Positions 19,501 to 28,207 are shown, counted from the stretch's first letter. The stretch is 64,000 nucleotides of DNA from Microcystis aeruginosa LEGE 91341 (GCF_015206885.1 NZ_JADEXY010000003.1:34939-98938), one strand, 5' to 3'. A program made the numbers and translations. Notes: generated by a model from the letters alone, not told the origin.

Positions 19501-20498
19501 CCCTCTCTAGTTTAGGCTTAGATTCTCTCATGTCCAGTCAATTACGACGTCAACTAGAGGAGGATTTAAAAATTATTGTTCCCGTGGAATACCTAGCGGG
19601 ATTGAGTATTGAGCAGTTTTTACCGCAAATATTCAACTTAATCACCCAAAACTCCCAACCTGCAACTAGCAACAAAACTCCTCTCTCCTCAAAACAGAAA
19701 AAACCAATCAAGACGACTAAAGCCGAAAATATCTCTAATGATCCGAAACTTTGGCTAATTCGCAAACAAGCTAATCCTAACGCCCGCATTCGTCTATTTT
19801 GTTTTCCCTACGCTGGTGGGGGTGCCTCCGTATTCCAAAATTGGCTGAATTACTGCCCCAAGCAAGTGGAATTTTGGGCGATTCAACTACCCGGACGCGA
19901 AACGCGTCTTCAGGAAACTGCGATTACATCGCTAAAATCCCTGATTAATCGTCTCATTCCGATTCTGACTCCCTATTTAGACCAACCTTATGCTTTTTTT
20001 GGTCATAGCATGGGTTCTTTAATCAGTTTTGAATTAACCAGAGAATTAGCTAAAACTCGGCAAAATCTACCCCAACATTTATTTATGTCTGGATTTCGAG
20101 CGCCTCACATTGTCAATCCTGATTTACCCATTCATCGTCTGGGAGATGAGCAATTTTTAACAGCTTTAGGTCATTTTCAAGGAACCCCGGAAACTCTCCT
20201 CAAAAATCCCGATTTAATGGCGGCTTTTTTGCCAATTTTACGAGCAGATTTCAAACTCCTAGAGACCTATTCTTATCAACAAGGTCAACCCTTAAATTGT
20301 CCTATTACCGTTTTTGGAGGTCACAACGATGCCAAGGTTTCTGCCGATCAATTACAACAATGGCAACTGCAAACCAATCAAGATTTTGTCCTGCATACCT
20401 TACCAGGAGGACATTTCTTTATCAATCAACATACGGAGAAAATTATGAAAATAATTTGCCAAAGTTTACGAGAGTTTCCTGAACAAATGACTGCCTAA
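16536..20498 (+). CDS. Type I polyketide synthase, KS-AT-ACP-thioesterase
   Basis: 1320 residues. KS (~38-460) carries Cys208, His343 and His380. AT (~560-860) has Ser651 in GHSLGEY and QAFH, again suggesting malonyl-CoA. No KR, DH or ER lies between AT and ACP, so the new beta-keto group should be kept. The ACP serine is Ser997 in GLDSLMS. A ~50-residue Ser/Thr/Lys-rich linker leads to a C-terminal alpha/beta-hydrolase (~1085-1315) with Ser1158 in FGHSMGS and a late GGHFF histidine. Its opening FCFPYAGGGASVFQNW resembles stand-alone type II (GrsT-like) thioesterases more than classical chain-terminating TE domains. It could hydrolyse the chain, proofread, or pass it to the type III PKS encoded downstream. 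Confidence 0.95.
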   Translation: MTQTPAKTDQMSLIKDALNQIKVLKTKLHTLEKAKNEPIAIIGMSCRFPQEANSPETFWELLQSGTDAISEIPPQRWNIDNYYDPKPDARGKVYTRHGGFLNQPIDQFDADFFGLSPREVAQMDPQQRLLLELAWEALENAGISPLNRRGSQTGVFIGMMTQDYSHFSHHPDLIDAYTGTGNAKSVASGRLSYLFGFHGPTLTVDTACASSLVAVHLACQSLRNKECEVALAGGVNLMLTPFVTIMESRAQMLSPDGRCKTFDRTANGYVRGEGGGIIVLKSLSAAIRDNNLILGLIKGSAVNHGGTSSGLTVPNQLSQEQLICQALKNAQVKPEDISYIEAHGTGTSLGDPIELGALSTVFAKNPQPVWVGSVKTNIGHLEAAAGIAGLMKVILCLQHRQIAPHLHFQQPTPHLDWENQPLKVPTKNREWVSENSSRLAGVSSFGLNGTNAHIILEEYPYEPETTAAPDSSPYLFTLSAKTESALITLAQKYANYLENANNIALSSICATSNRSRSQLPHRFTCIVSSHCQLQEKLTAFVQGEPSSFRQKSEFSGKNRAKIAFLFPGQGSQYPGMGKELYQSYPLFRQTIDRCAEILRQYGDYCLTEIIDQENHLNQTFYSQPALFALEYALFKLWESWGITPHGVMGHSLGEYVAACVAGVFSLEDALKLVFYRAKLMDSVGKSGSMVVISASEAEISPLIAPYQSQVAIAAINGQDNIVLSGAAETIETLVKQLQVKNLKITRLNVSQAFHSPLMEEILDEFRQIAETITYHPPQRALISNLNGNLVNFEVTTPDYWCRHLRCSVRFADGIKTLLDNGYQLFVECGSHPVLSAMGSLLDKNYSCLWLPSLRRQTSDRQQILESVSQLYLRGFALNWQEITANQDSKPCILPTYSFERSSYWLKTGDLTPEEAQLLPKLSKYLLETPPQPPEVVKTTTASSSGHLITLDSLLATPAEKQLKQLETYIIGVLEQITGLSVVKLHTKQPLSSLGLDSLMSSQLRRQLEEDLKIIVPVEYLAGLSIEQFLPQIFNLITQNSQPATSNKTPLSSKQKKPIKTTKAENISNDPKLWLIRKQANPNARIRLFCFPYAGGGASVFQNWLNYCPKQVEFWAIQLPGRETRLQETAITSLKSLINRLIPILTPYLDQPYAFFGHSMGSLISFELTRELAKTRQNLPQHLFMSGFRAPHIVNPDLPIHRLGDEQFLTALGHFQGTPETLLKNPDLMAAFLPILRADFKLLETYSYQQGQPLNCPITVFGGHNDAKVSADQLQQWQLQTNQDFVLHTLPGGHFFINQHTEKIMKIICQSLREFPEQMTA

Positions 20499-20526
20499 TT
20501 AACCAATTACTCAAGGGAGAAAAATC

Positions 20527-21846
20527 ATGACTTTAGATTACAAAGAGCAATACTGTATTATTGGGGCTGGTGCCGCAGGATTAGCGGCGGCTAGAGCCTT
20601 AAGCAAAGCCAAAATTCCCTTTAATGTTATCGAATCTGCCCAGGATGTTGGGGGTATTTGGATTTATGACCGTCCCGATAGTCCAATGTATAAAAATACA
20701 CATCTAATTGGTCATAAAACCACACAACCTTTTTCTGATTTTCCCATGCCAAAAGATTACCCAGATTATCCCAATCATCGGTTAGTCTATGAATATCTTC
20801 GCAATTATGCCACTCATTTTAATCTCTATGATTTCATGGAATTTAATCTCAGCGTAGAGAAAATAAAAAAGGTGGGTAACTTTTGGGATGTCACTCTTAG
20901 CAACCAAGAAACCAGACGATACCGAGGAGTTTTAATCGCCAGTGGTTATCATAATAAACCAAATATTCCTCAATTTTCTGGGCATTTTGACGGGGAAATT
21001 ATCCATTCAAAAGATTATGATAATCCCGCTCAATTAAATGCTAAAAAAGTCCTAGTAGTTGGAGCGGGACAATCAGCCATGGATTTAGTCGTCGAAGCGG
21101 CTATCAATGGCAGTAAAACTTTCCATAGTACCCGCCGTGGCTTTCTCTGTATGCCGAAATTTTTATTCGGGTTGCCCCCAGAATGGGTGATGATTAACAC
21201 GCCAATCATGAATCTAATTCCAGCCCAAGAACACATGAAAATGATGGCTTTATTATCACCAATAGCTCTATTTTTACAAGGAGTTAATCTCAAAAAACTC
21301 AATATTCCTACAGACTGTAAAAGTAACGGCCTAATTATTCCCAACAGTGACCAACAAATCTATCGTTATTATGTGCATGGAGATGTCACCCATAAGCCTA
21401 ATATCCAAGAATTAGACGGAAAGAATGTTATTTTTGACGATGGCAGTACAGAAGAAATTGATCTGATTATCTACGCCACTGGTTACAAAATTGAATTTTC
21501 TTTTATTGACAAATCGGATTTGAATTGGCAAGAAGGAACCACCCAGCCTAACCTCTATATGAATGTTTTTCACCCAGAGGAAAATAACCTGTTTGTCATC
21601 GGAATGGTTCATCCCACTGGCACCCACTGGCGAGTATTTGAAGAACAAAGTAATTTAGTGGCCGCTTATCTACAAGCTCAGGATAAAAAATCCCGGTTTG
21701 TCTATAAATTTGAAAAGCTAAAACGTCAAATTAGCTCCAATTTAAGCACCGACAATAAACACCATAGCGGTACTCACTCCTTAGTGATTGACAAATTGGG
21801 TTATATACGCCAAGCCCAAGGATTAGCTCGCCGATTACTGGCTTAA
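20527..21846 (+). CDS. Flavin-containing monooxygenase (FMO/Baeyer-Villiger-like)
   Basis: 439 residues. The N-terminal FAD site GAGAAG is at residues 13-18, a second dinucleotide (NADPH) site GAGQSAMD lies near 178-185, and between them FSGHFDGEIIHSKDY fits the FMO signature FxGxxxHxxxY. These are the marks of class B flavin monooxygenases, which hydroxylate heteroatoms or insert oxygen next to ketones. The ribosome-binding site GGGAGA precedes the ATG, and the gene starts 28 bp after the second PKS, so co-transcription is likely. In related type III PKS operons (Streptomyces srs) a flavin hydroxylase modifies the aromatic ring. A similar tailoring role here is inference. Confidence 0.88.
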   Translation: MTLDYKEQYCIIGAGAAGLAAARALSKAKIPFNVIESAQDVGGIWIYDRPDSPMYKNTHLIGHKTTQPFSDFPMPKDYPDYPNHRLVYEYLRNYATHFNLYDFMEFNLSVEKIKKVGNFWDVTLSNQETRRYRGVLIASGYHNKPNIPQFSGHFDGEIIHSKDYDNPAQLNAKKVLVVGAGQSAMDLVVEAAINGSKTFHSTRRGFLCMPKFLFGLPPEWVMINTPIMNLIPAQEHMKMMALLSPIALFLQGVNLKKLNIPTDCKSNGLIIPNSDQQIYRYYVHGDVTHKPNIQELDGKNVIFDDGSTEEIDLIIYATGYKIEFSFIDKSDLNWQEGTTQPNLYMNVFHPEENNLFVIGMVHPTGTHWRVFEEQSNLVAAYLQAQDKKSRFVYKFEKLKRQISSNLSTDNKHHSGTHSLVIDKLGYIRQAQGLARRLLA

Positions 21847-21893
21847 ATCTCCCACGATAATTTACCCCCTGAAATCCCTATCTCTTAACTCCA

Positions 21894-23069
21894 ATGCCCT
21901 ACATTATTGAGACAGCTACCGGTTTTCCAGAACATTACTATCCCCAAGAAGTTCTAGAAGTCAATATCAGAAATCATTGTGCTAATCTTCTTCAAGATTA
22001 TTGCCGAGAAAATCATCTTGACTTCCAGGAACAAACCTTTTTTGATTTAGAACAAATTCATCGTTTTTTCAGTAATGTCAAAATTCAAGGGCGATACTTC
22101 ACCATTCCCCTAGATGAATTCGATGCCGATAATCCTCCCGGAATCGCCCAACCCTTTCGTCAAATGGTCGATCTAACTATGGATTTAGTAACATCGACAG
22201 TAACTAATTTGCTCAAAAAAGCCGCTCTTTCTCCCAAAGAAATCTCCCTAGTTACTGCCGTTACTGTTCTTCCTTCCGTTCCTTCCCTAGAAAGTTTACT
22301 CCTCAATCGTCTAGATTTTTCCCTCGATATCAAGCGGCAAGCGTTATCGGGTGTCGGCTGTTTGGGAGGCGCCCAAGGATTAGCCAGAGTAAACGATTAT
22401 CTGCAGGGACATCCCACCGAAGCAGCGATTTTGTTTACCACCGATCCCTCCTCTGGCCTTTGGCAAGGGTCAATTCATAGCGATTTAACGGAATTATTGG
22501 GACAATTACCCGAAGATCCGTCTCAATATAGCAATATCATTATGACCCTTGTGGTAGCGGCTTTATTTGGCGATGGAGTCGGCACTGTTCTCTTAGCGGG
22601 AGATGAACATCCCTTAGTCAAGCAAGGTAAAGCAAAACTGAAGATTATCGGCACTCAATCGCTGTTAATGCCCCACACAGAGAATTTAATGGCATTACCT
22701 TTAACAGACTACGGTTTTCGCCAAATTCTTCGCCCAGAAGTCTCTGATTACGTCAAGGGTGGGGTGAGAAAAGCGGTGACATCTTTACTGGAAAAAACAG
22801 GAGTTTCCCTCGAGGAAATTGTCTGTTGGATGGTGCATCCGGGGGGTCCGAAGATTCTCGATGCAATAGTTGAAGAATTTCAGTTAGAACCGGATGTTTT
22901 ACAGGTTAGTTGGGATATTTTGGCAGAAATTGGCAATATTGCTTCTGCTACTATCCTCTGCATTCTCGATGAAACCCTTTCCCGTCCCCATCCTCCCACA
23001 GGTTCCTACGGATTAATAATTTCCATGGGGCCCGGATTTGCTCAAGAAGCCATTTTAGTTCAATTCTAA
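21894..23069 (+). CDS. Type III polyketide synthase (chalcone-synthase superfamily)
   Basis: 391 residues. The catalytic triad of the family is present: Cys156 in GVGCLGGAQG, His315 in VHPGGPK and Asn348 in GNIASAT; SMGPGF near the end is the family's conserved C-terminal loop. Bacterial members take acyl-CoA or acyl-ACP starters, add malonyl units without an ACP, and cyclise them to alkylresorcinols, alkylpyrones or related rings. Placement after a FAAL and two type I modules suggests it receives the pre-built acyl chain, as proposed for cylindrocyclophane CylI in other cyanobacteria. The methyltransferase-like gene starts 12 bp after its stop, a familiar pairing. Ring type cannot be read from sequence alone. 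Confidence 0.94.
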   Translation: MPYIIETATGFPEHYYPQEVLEVNIRNHCANLLQDYCRENHLDFQEQTFFDLEQIHRFFSNVKIQGRYFTIPLDEFDADNPPGIAQPFRQMVDLTMDLVTSTVTNLLKKAALSPKEISLVTAVTVLPSVPSLESLLLNRLDFSLDIKRQALSGVGCLGGAQGLARVNDYLQGHPTEAAILFTTDPSSGLWQGSIHSDLTELLGQLPEDPSQYSNIIMTLVVAALFGDGVGTVLLAGDEHPLVKQGKAKLKIIGTQSLLMPHTENLMALPLTDYGFRQILRPEVSDYVKGGVRKAVTSLLEKTGVSLEEIVCWMVHPGGPKILDAIVEEFQLEPDVLQVSWDILAEIGNIASATILCILDETLSRPHPPTGSYGLIISMGPGFAQEAILVQF

Positions 23070-23081
23070 GGATATTTAAGG

Positions 23082-23687
23082 ATGTTAAGCCAAATAGTTT
23101 TCATTGCCCTGATTAGTTACATTATTGTCCAACGAGTGCGCGTTACTCGCCTGAGTAAACAGAATATGGCCAAAGTCTTAGCGGAAGGTGGCAAACTGCA
23201 TAGTTCTAATTATGTGGGATTCGTCAAGATTTTCCAATCTAGCTGGATGCTTTGCATGATCGGGGAAGTTTATCTGCTCGATCGACCTTTTATTCCAGCA
23301 TTGGCTTTATTTTCCCTAATTACTACCTTTTTAGCTCAAAAGCTCCGCTATGCCTCCATTGAAGCTTTAGGCGATCGCTGGATTCATCAGGTGGTCACGG
23401 TTCCTCAGACACCCGTGATCGACAATGGCATTTATCAATATATCCGTCATCCTAACTGGTGGGCCATGATCACGGAATTAGCGGTGGTTCCCCTGTTTCA
23501 TACCGCTTATCTGACATCTATAGTCTTTAGTCTCCTGAATGCTTGGTTATTAATCCAACGCATTCCGGCTGAAGAAGAAGCTTTAAGTCAAGACACCAAT
23601 TATCAAGCAGTTTTCGCCAATACTCCCCGTTTTATTCCTAGTTTTAGCGCAATTTTCTCTCGCAAACAACAACCGCTTAAAAGTTAA
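23082..23687 (+). CDS. Isoprenylcysteine carboxyl methyltransferase-like membrane methyltransferase
   Basis: 201 residues with several hydrophobic segments. The C-terminal half contains GIYQYIRHPNWWAMITELA, the SAM-binding RHPxY/WxG-like signature of the ICMT/PEMT family, then EEEALSQDTNYQAV. The family has soluble-lipid substrates reached from the membrane. Next to type III PKS genes (Bacillus bpsB, Streptomyces srsB) such proteins O-methylate alkylpyrones or alkylresorcinols, so I infer O-methylation of the product here. It is preceded by two AAGGA motifs and lies 12 bp after the type III PKS, implying translational coupling. Confidence 0.87.
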   Translation: MLSQIVFIALISYIIVQRVRVTRLSKQNMAKVLAEGGKLHSSNYVGFVKIFQSSWMLCMIGEVYLLDRPFIPALALFSLITTFLAQKLRYASIEALGDRWIHQVVTVPQTPVIDNGIYQYIRHPNWWAMITELAVVPLFHTAYLTSIVFSLLNAWLLIQRIPAEEEALSQDTNYQAVFANTPRFIPSFSAIFSRKQQPLKS

Positions 23688-23701
23688 TTGCCACGGATAG
23701 C

Positions 23702-23723
23702 AGGGCCGGTTCCCTAGGGCCCT
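23702..23723 (+). other. Intercistronic inverted repeat
   Basis: AGGGCC at 23702-23707 faces GGCCCT at 23718-23723, between the methyltransferase-like gene and the flavoenzyme gene. It could form a short hairpin that tunes read-through or RNA decay within the operon. No T-run follows. Confidence 0.3.
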
Positions 23724-23767
23724 TTAATTACCTCTCATACCTGAATTTCAAGGAGAAAAAAAATACT

Positions 23768-25399
23768 ATGGACTCTCTAATTGTTTCCGAAAATATTATT
23801 AGCGACAATTTAACTAACGCTCTACAAGAATGGGAAAATTTATTAGGCTCCGAATATGTCAGCACCGATAACAAAAAACGCCTAGAAGCCGAGACCGCTA
23901 CCTACGAAACCCATGCTAAAATCCCGGCAATTATTCGCCCAGGTAATCGTCAAGAAGTCCAAGAATCTCTAAAAATTGCTAATCGCTACCAAACCCCTGT
24001 CTATCCTATTAGTACAGGTAAAAATTGGGGCTATGGTTCGCGAGTTCCTAGCCGCACCGGTTCGGTTTTAATGGATTTGAGTCGATTAAATCAGATTTTG
24101 GATTACAATGAAACCCTAGCTTATGTAACTATTGAAGCGGGTGTTACTCAGCGACAACTCTACGATTTTTTGCAAAAAAATGGCAATAAATTATTAATGA
24201 GTGTCACCGGTTCGACTCCTGATTCTAGTATTATTGGCAATGTTCTCGAACGGGGTGAAGCCAAAGGACCTTTGGGAGATCGCTTTAATCATGTCTGTGG
24301 AATGGAAGTAGTTTTGCCCACCGGTGAATGTGTTCATACGGGATTTAATCGCTTTGAAAACTCCCAAATAGGGGCGGTCAATCGTTGGGGAGTCGGTCCC
24401 TATTTTGATGGAATTTTTACCCAATCTAACCTGGGAATTGTCACCAAAATGACTTTTTGGTTAACGCCCTATCCTCAATATTTTCAGGCTTTTTTCTATA
24501 GCATCGATCAAGAAAATAAATTAGAGTTATTGATCGATAAACTACGTCAACTGAAAATGGCAGGGGTAATTAAAACGACCTTCCACATTAATAATAACTA
24601 CCGAATGTTGTCTATTCAACAACAATATCCCTGGCAGGAATGCCAAGAAAAAACTCCTTTACCCCCCGATTTATTAGAACAATTAAGTCATCAATGGGGC
24701 GGCGGTGTGTGGATAGGAGAAGGTGCTTTATATTCCGCTTCACCAGAACAGGGAAAAGTCGAAAGAAACCTAATTGAAAAAGCCTTGAAAGGAATTGTCA
24801 ATAAACTTATGTTTTTTGATGAAAATAAGTTCAAAATGGCCAGCAAAATGAGTCCCATTTTTAAAGTATTTACCGGTGTGGAAATTAAGGACAAGGTGGA
24901 TTTAATTTATCAGAAAAATCCCCAACGAGGAATGATTACCGAAAAAGTGCTGAAGATGGCCTATTGGCGCAAAAAAACGCCTCCCACCGATAAGTTGAAT
25001 TTAGACCTGGATGCCTGTGGCATGATTTGGTGTGTTCCCGCTGTTCCTTTTCTGGGAAATCATCTCAGAAATGCTCTCAATATTATCAGCAGCATCGCTC
25101 AAAAATATGGTTATGAACCCAATATCGGCATTAACTGTATTACCGAGCGCAATATCAACATCAATGCTGCCATTTTTTATGATCGATTGCTAGAAGGCGA
25201 AGACCAAAAAGCCTTAAATTGTCACGATGAAATGTTGGCAGAATTGATCAATCAAGGCTATTATCCCTATCGTCTTAGTACCCACTCTATGAATAGTTTA
25301 CCCGCAGCCCAAGACGATTATAGTTGCTTAATCCAAAAAATTAAAGAAAGCTTGGATCCCAATCACATTCTCTCACCCGGTCGCTACGAATTTCCTTAA
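23768..25399 (+). CDS. VAO-type flavoprotein, 4-alkylphenol oxidase/dehydrogenase-like
   Basis: 543 residues, close to vanillyl-alcohol oxidase (~560) and the 4-cresol dehydrogenase flavoprotein (~520). The FAD domain is N-terminal: GKNWGYGSRVPSRTGSVLMD at about 84-103, then IEAGVTQRQLYDFL. By alignment in my head, Tyr89 in GYG and the pair Tyr501-Arg502 in GYYPYRLSTH match the three residues that hold the phenolate in VAO and p-cresol methylhydroxylase. These enzymes oxidise the benzylic position of para-substituted phenols by hydride transfer to covalent FAD. That fits a phenolic product made by the neighbouring type III PKS. The ribosome-binding site AAGGAG lies upstream. A cytochrome partner gene, as in 4-cresol dehydrogenase, is not present nearby, so an oxidase is more likely. 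Confidence 0.85.
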   Translation: MDSLIVSENIISDNLTNALQEWENLLGSEYVSTDNKKRLEAETATYETHAKIPAIIRPGNRQEVQESLKIANRYQTPVYPISTGKNWGYGSRVPSRTGSVLMDLSRLNQILDYNETLAYVTIEAGVTQRQLYDFLQKNGNKLLMSVTGSTPDSSIIGNVLERGEAKGPLGDRFNHVCGMEVVLPTGECVHTGFNRFENSQIGAVNRWGVGPYFDGIFTQSNLGIVTKMTFWLTPYPQYFQAFFYSIDQENKLELLIDKLRQLKMAGVIKTTFHINNNYRMLSIQQQYPWQECQEKTPLPPDLLEQLSHQWGGGVWIGEGALYSASPEQGKVERNLIEKALKGIVNKLMFFDENKFKMASKMSPIFKVFTGVEIKDKVDLIYQKNPQRGMITEKVLKMAYWRKKTPPTDKLNLDLDACGMIWCVPAVPFLGNHLRNALNIISSIAQKYGYEPNIGINCITERNININAAIFYDRLLEGEDQKALNCHDEMLAELINQGYYPYRLSTHSMNSLPAAQDDYSCLIQKIKESLDPNHILSPGRYEFP

Positions 25400-25447
25400 A
25401 TAAGTCTAACAATCTACTGCTAACTGCCCATCTCTCCCCCAATTCTA

Positions 25448-26749
25448 ATGACTTCTAGCACTTCTAGCAAATGGCAACATCTCCGAATAGATTATCTTCC
25501 GTATATCACTGGTTGGTTTGGTAACTTTATCGTTAATAATGCCCTTCTAACCATGCTAATCTATCGCTACGACCCCGGCATTCCGAACGACTATAACTTA
25601 TCCATTTTATTGCCCTCTGCTTTAGTGGGGATAGCGATAATGATTAGCCGTATTGCTGGAGCTTTTGTGCAGCCAGTGATCGGTTATTTTTCCGATCGCT
25701 TTTGGAGTCCTTGGGGCAAAAGAAGACCATTTATACTGGCCAGTTTACTCCCTTTAATTGGTGGTTTTATCCTGTTGTTTAATCCCCCTAATAACTTAAA
25801 TCAAACCACTTACTTTATTTATTTAGTCATCATGCTTTGGGTGTTTTATGTGGGCATGGCATCCTATCATGTTCCCTATTTAGCCTGGTTGCCCACTTTG
25901 GCTAAAAGCCCAGACGCAAGGGTTAAATTATCAACTCAAATCGGAATTTTTGGTTTAATTGGTGCCACAATTGGTGGAATTATTGCCCCTTGGTTAACTG
26001 ATAGTTATGGCTTTCAAGGCATGGGGATTGCTATTAGTCTTATTGGGGTAATTACCCTAGCTATGCCCTTACTAGAAAAAGAAGAATATACTCCTGCTAA
26101 AGGGAAATATCCTAACTTTAAAACCACCTTAACGGCGGCTTTTACCAATCGGACTTTTTGTATCTATATGATCACCATGATTTTGGCGTGGATGGTGATT
26201 AGTATTATCTCGGTGATTCCGACTTTTTTAGTAATTGCTCTCCTCAAACGAGAGGTAAGTTTTGCCGCCGTGATTAATACTATTATCGTGGGGAGTGCCT
26301 TGGCTGGATTTACCCTAGTTTTACCCTTAGCGCAAAAATATGGCAAAAAACTGGTTTTTCAAGGTTCTTTAATCTGGGTTGGCCTTGGTATGATTGCCAT
26401 GGCCTGTGGTCGCTTTTGGTGGCAAGATTCTTTGATTCCTTGGTTAATCCTTTCGATCATCGCTAATTTAGCCCTAGCCAGCTTTTTTAGTCTGCCGAAT
26501 GCCATGTTATCGGACATTATCGATCAAGATGCGGAGCAACAAGGAATGGGACGAGAAGCAATATTTTTTGGCACTAGGGGGCTACTAATTCAATTTAGCC
26601 AAGGTGCGGGGTCTTTTCTCACAGGATTGCTCCTTTCTTTCGGGAAAACTCCTGATAACCCCTGGGGGGTACAAATTGCCTTTTTGTGCGCCGGTATATT
26701 ATCCCTAGCAGCGGCTTTTGTCCTCCGGTCTTATGCCATCAAAAAATAG
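25448..26749 (+). CDS. MFS / GPH-type membrane carrier
   Basis: 433 residues with about 12 hydrophobic segments. Motifs such as GYFSDRFWSPWGKRRPFIL after TM2/TM3 and a repeat-like LPNAMLSDIIDQD in the second half resemble the glycoside-pentoside-hexuronide:cation symporter branch of the major facilitator superfamily. It lies 49 bp after the flavoenzyme and 61 bp before the HlyD-type gene, so it is probably the same transcript. In this setting a role in moving the lipid product or a precursor is inferred. The family's usual substrates are sugars, so the direction and substrate remain open. Confidence 0.82.
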   Translation: MTSSTSSKWQHLRIDYLPYITGWFGNFIVNNALLTMLIYRYDPGIPNDYNLSILLPSALVGIAIMISRIAGAFVQPVIGYFSDRFWSPWGKRRPFILASLLPLIGGFILLFNPPNNLNQTTYFIYLVIMLWVFYVGMASYHVPYLAWLPTLAKSPDARVKLSTQIGIFGLIGATIGGIIAPWLTDSYGFQGMGIAISLIGVITLAMPLLEKEEYTPAKGKYPNFKTTLTAAFTNRTFCIYMITMILAWMVISIISVIPTFLVIALLKREVSFAAVINTIIVGSALAGFTLVLPLAQKYGKKLVFQGSLIWVGLGMIAMACGRFWWQDSLIPWLILSIIANLALASFFSLPNAMLSDIIDQDAEQQGMGREAIFFGTRGLLIQFSQGAGSFLTGLLLSFGKTPDNPWGVQIAFLCAGILSLAAAFVLRSYAIKK

Positions 26750-26809
26750 TTCTTTCCTCGCTAATCTGTTATTACTTTTGACTAAACCCTACTCATTTGG
26801 AACTGGATT

Positions 26810-28165
26810 ATGACTTCCCCCAATCCCATCACTAAACAGCAAGAAACTGCTATCAAAAAACTGCGATTGCCCTGGCGATTAATTATTACTGGGATCCTAG
26901 CGGCCACCTCGGTTTTTGCCTATCCTACCCTGCGTAATGTCCTCTTAGAAGACACCTCTGAATCCACCACCTCAAAAGAAACCGTTTCGTTAGCAATCGA
27001 TAAGGGCAAGACGGCAGCCTTACCGGTGCGAACCTTAACTTTAACTCCTGTCACCCATCACCAAGAACCGCGCCGTTATACCGGTAATATTGTGGCTAAA
27101 CGGACAAGTGAACTAGGATTTGAGCGTTCCGGACAATTAATTAGTTTATTGGTTCAAGAGGGTCAAGAGGTACGCCGAGGTACTTTAATTGCTACTCTGG
27201 ATACACGCAATTTAGAAGCACAAAAACAAGAACTCATCGCCCAGCGATCGCAGGCTACGGCTAAACTGCAAGAATTACAAGCTGGTTCCAGGAAAGAAAG
27301 TATCGCTGCAGCCCAAGCAAAAGTCCGAGATCTCAGGGAACAATTAGCTTTAGCCCAATCTAAATACCAAAGACGGCTAGGATTGTATCAAGAAGGGGCA
27401 ATTACTAGAGAACAACTCGAAGAAGTGCAAACAGATGTTAATGCACAACAAGCGAGAATTGATGAAGCCCAAAGTCAATTAGATGAACTCAAGGCCGGTA
27501 CTCGTCCCGAATTGATTTCTCTGCAAAAAGCCGTTATTGACCAATTTGATGCCCAACTGAAGAATATTAAATTAGAGATTGAGAAAAGCCAACTTCAAGC
27601 ACCCTACGATGGCACTATTGCCCTCCTTCACGTCAATATTGGCACTGTTGTTGCTGCAAGTAATCCGATCGTTCGTTTAGTGGAAAGTAATAAACTGGAA
27701 GCGCGTATCGGGGTTCCCATTGACCAGTCCGAAAAATTACCAATTGGGAGTAAACATCGTTTAAAAATTGGTAACAAAATAGTAACAGGACAAGTCACTT
27801 CAACCCTGCCCCAAATCGATCCGACTACCCGTACCGCCACGGTTATTTTAAGTTTAAATCAGACTCAGGGCCTGATTCCGGGGCAGGTGGTCAGCCTAGA
27901 ATTATCTCAATCGGTTCCACAATCGGGCTATTGGTTGCCCACAGAAGCTTTAGTACAAGGCACGAGAGGATTATGGTCTTCCTATGTTCTAGGAGAAGCT
28001 AACCCCGATAATCCTCGACAATTTACCGTCAAACGCCAAGATTTAGAAGTTCTAGCGATTCAAGGCGATCGCTTGTTGGTGCGCGGGACGCTCACCTCCG
28101 GTGATCGGGTGATCGTCGAAGGGGTTCACCGCATCGTACCCGGGCAAATGGTGGAAATTTGGTAG
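26810..28165 (+). CDS. HlyD-family membrane-fusion (adaptor) protein of an RND pump
   Basis: 451 residues. One N-terminal membrane anchor (about 24-42, WRLIITGILAATSVFAYPTL) is followed by a split biotinyl-lipoyl-like domain (LVQEGQEVRRGTLIATLDT and LQAPYDGTIALLHVNIGTVV). Between the two halves is a long alpha-helical hairpin, with repeats KLQELQAG and QLDELKAG at its base. A C-terminal beta-barrel and membrane-proximal domain follow. This is the periplasmic adaptor of tripartite efflux systems. It starts 60 bp after the MFS carrier, and the RND pump starts 42 bp after its stop, so they are a unit. No outer-membrane TolC-like gene is in the window. There is no lipobox cysteine. Confidence 0.92.
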   Translation: MTSPNPITKQQETAIKKLRLPWRLIITGILAATSVFAYPTLRNVLLEDTSESTTSKETVSLAIDKGKTAALPVRTLTLTPVTHHQEPRRYTGNIVAKRTSELGFERSGQLISLLVQEGQEVRRGTLIATLDTRNLEAQKQELIAQRSQATAKLQELQAGSRKESIAAAQAKVRDLREQLALAQSKYQRRLGLYQEGAITREQLEEVQTDVNAQQARIDEAQSQLDELKAGTRPELISLQKAVIDQFDAQLKNIKLEIEKSQLQAPYDGTIALLHVNIGTVVAASNPIVRLVESNKLEARIGVPIDQSEKLPIGSKHRLKIGNKIVTGQVTSTLPQIDPTTRTATVILSLNQTQGLIPGQVVSLELSQSVPQSGYWLPTEALVQGTRGLWSSYVLGEANPDNPRQFTVKRQDLEVLAIQGDRLLVRGTLTSGDRVIVEGVHRIVPGQMVEIW

Positions 28166-28207
28166 TCAGCGGTCATTAATCAGCTTTATTATCCCTAATA
28201 ATCTCCA

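Noticed and set aside
7061..25399. Microcystin, aeruginosin or other NRPS-PKS toxin cluster
   Set aside because: There are no NRPS condensation or amino-acid adenylation modules. The only adenylating domain is a fatty acyl-AMP ligase, and a type III PKS is present.
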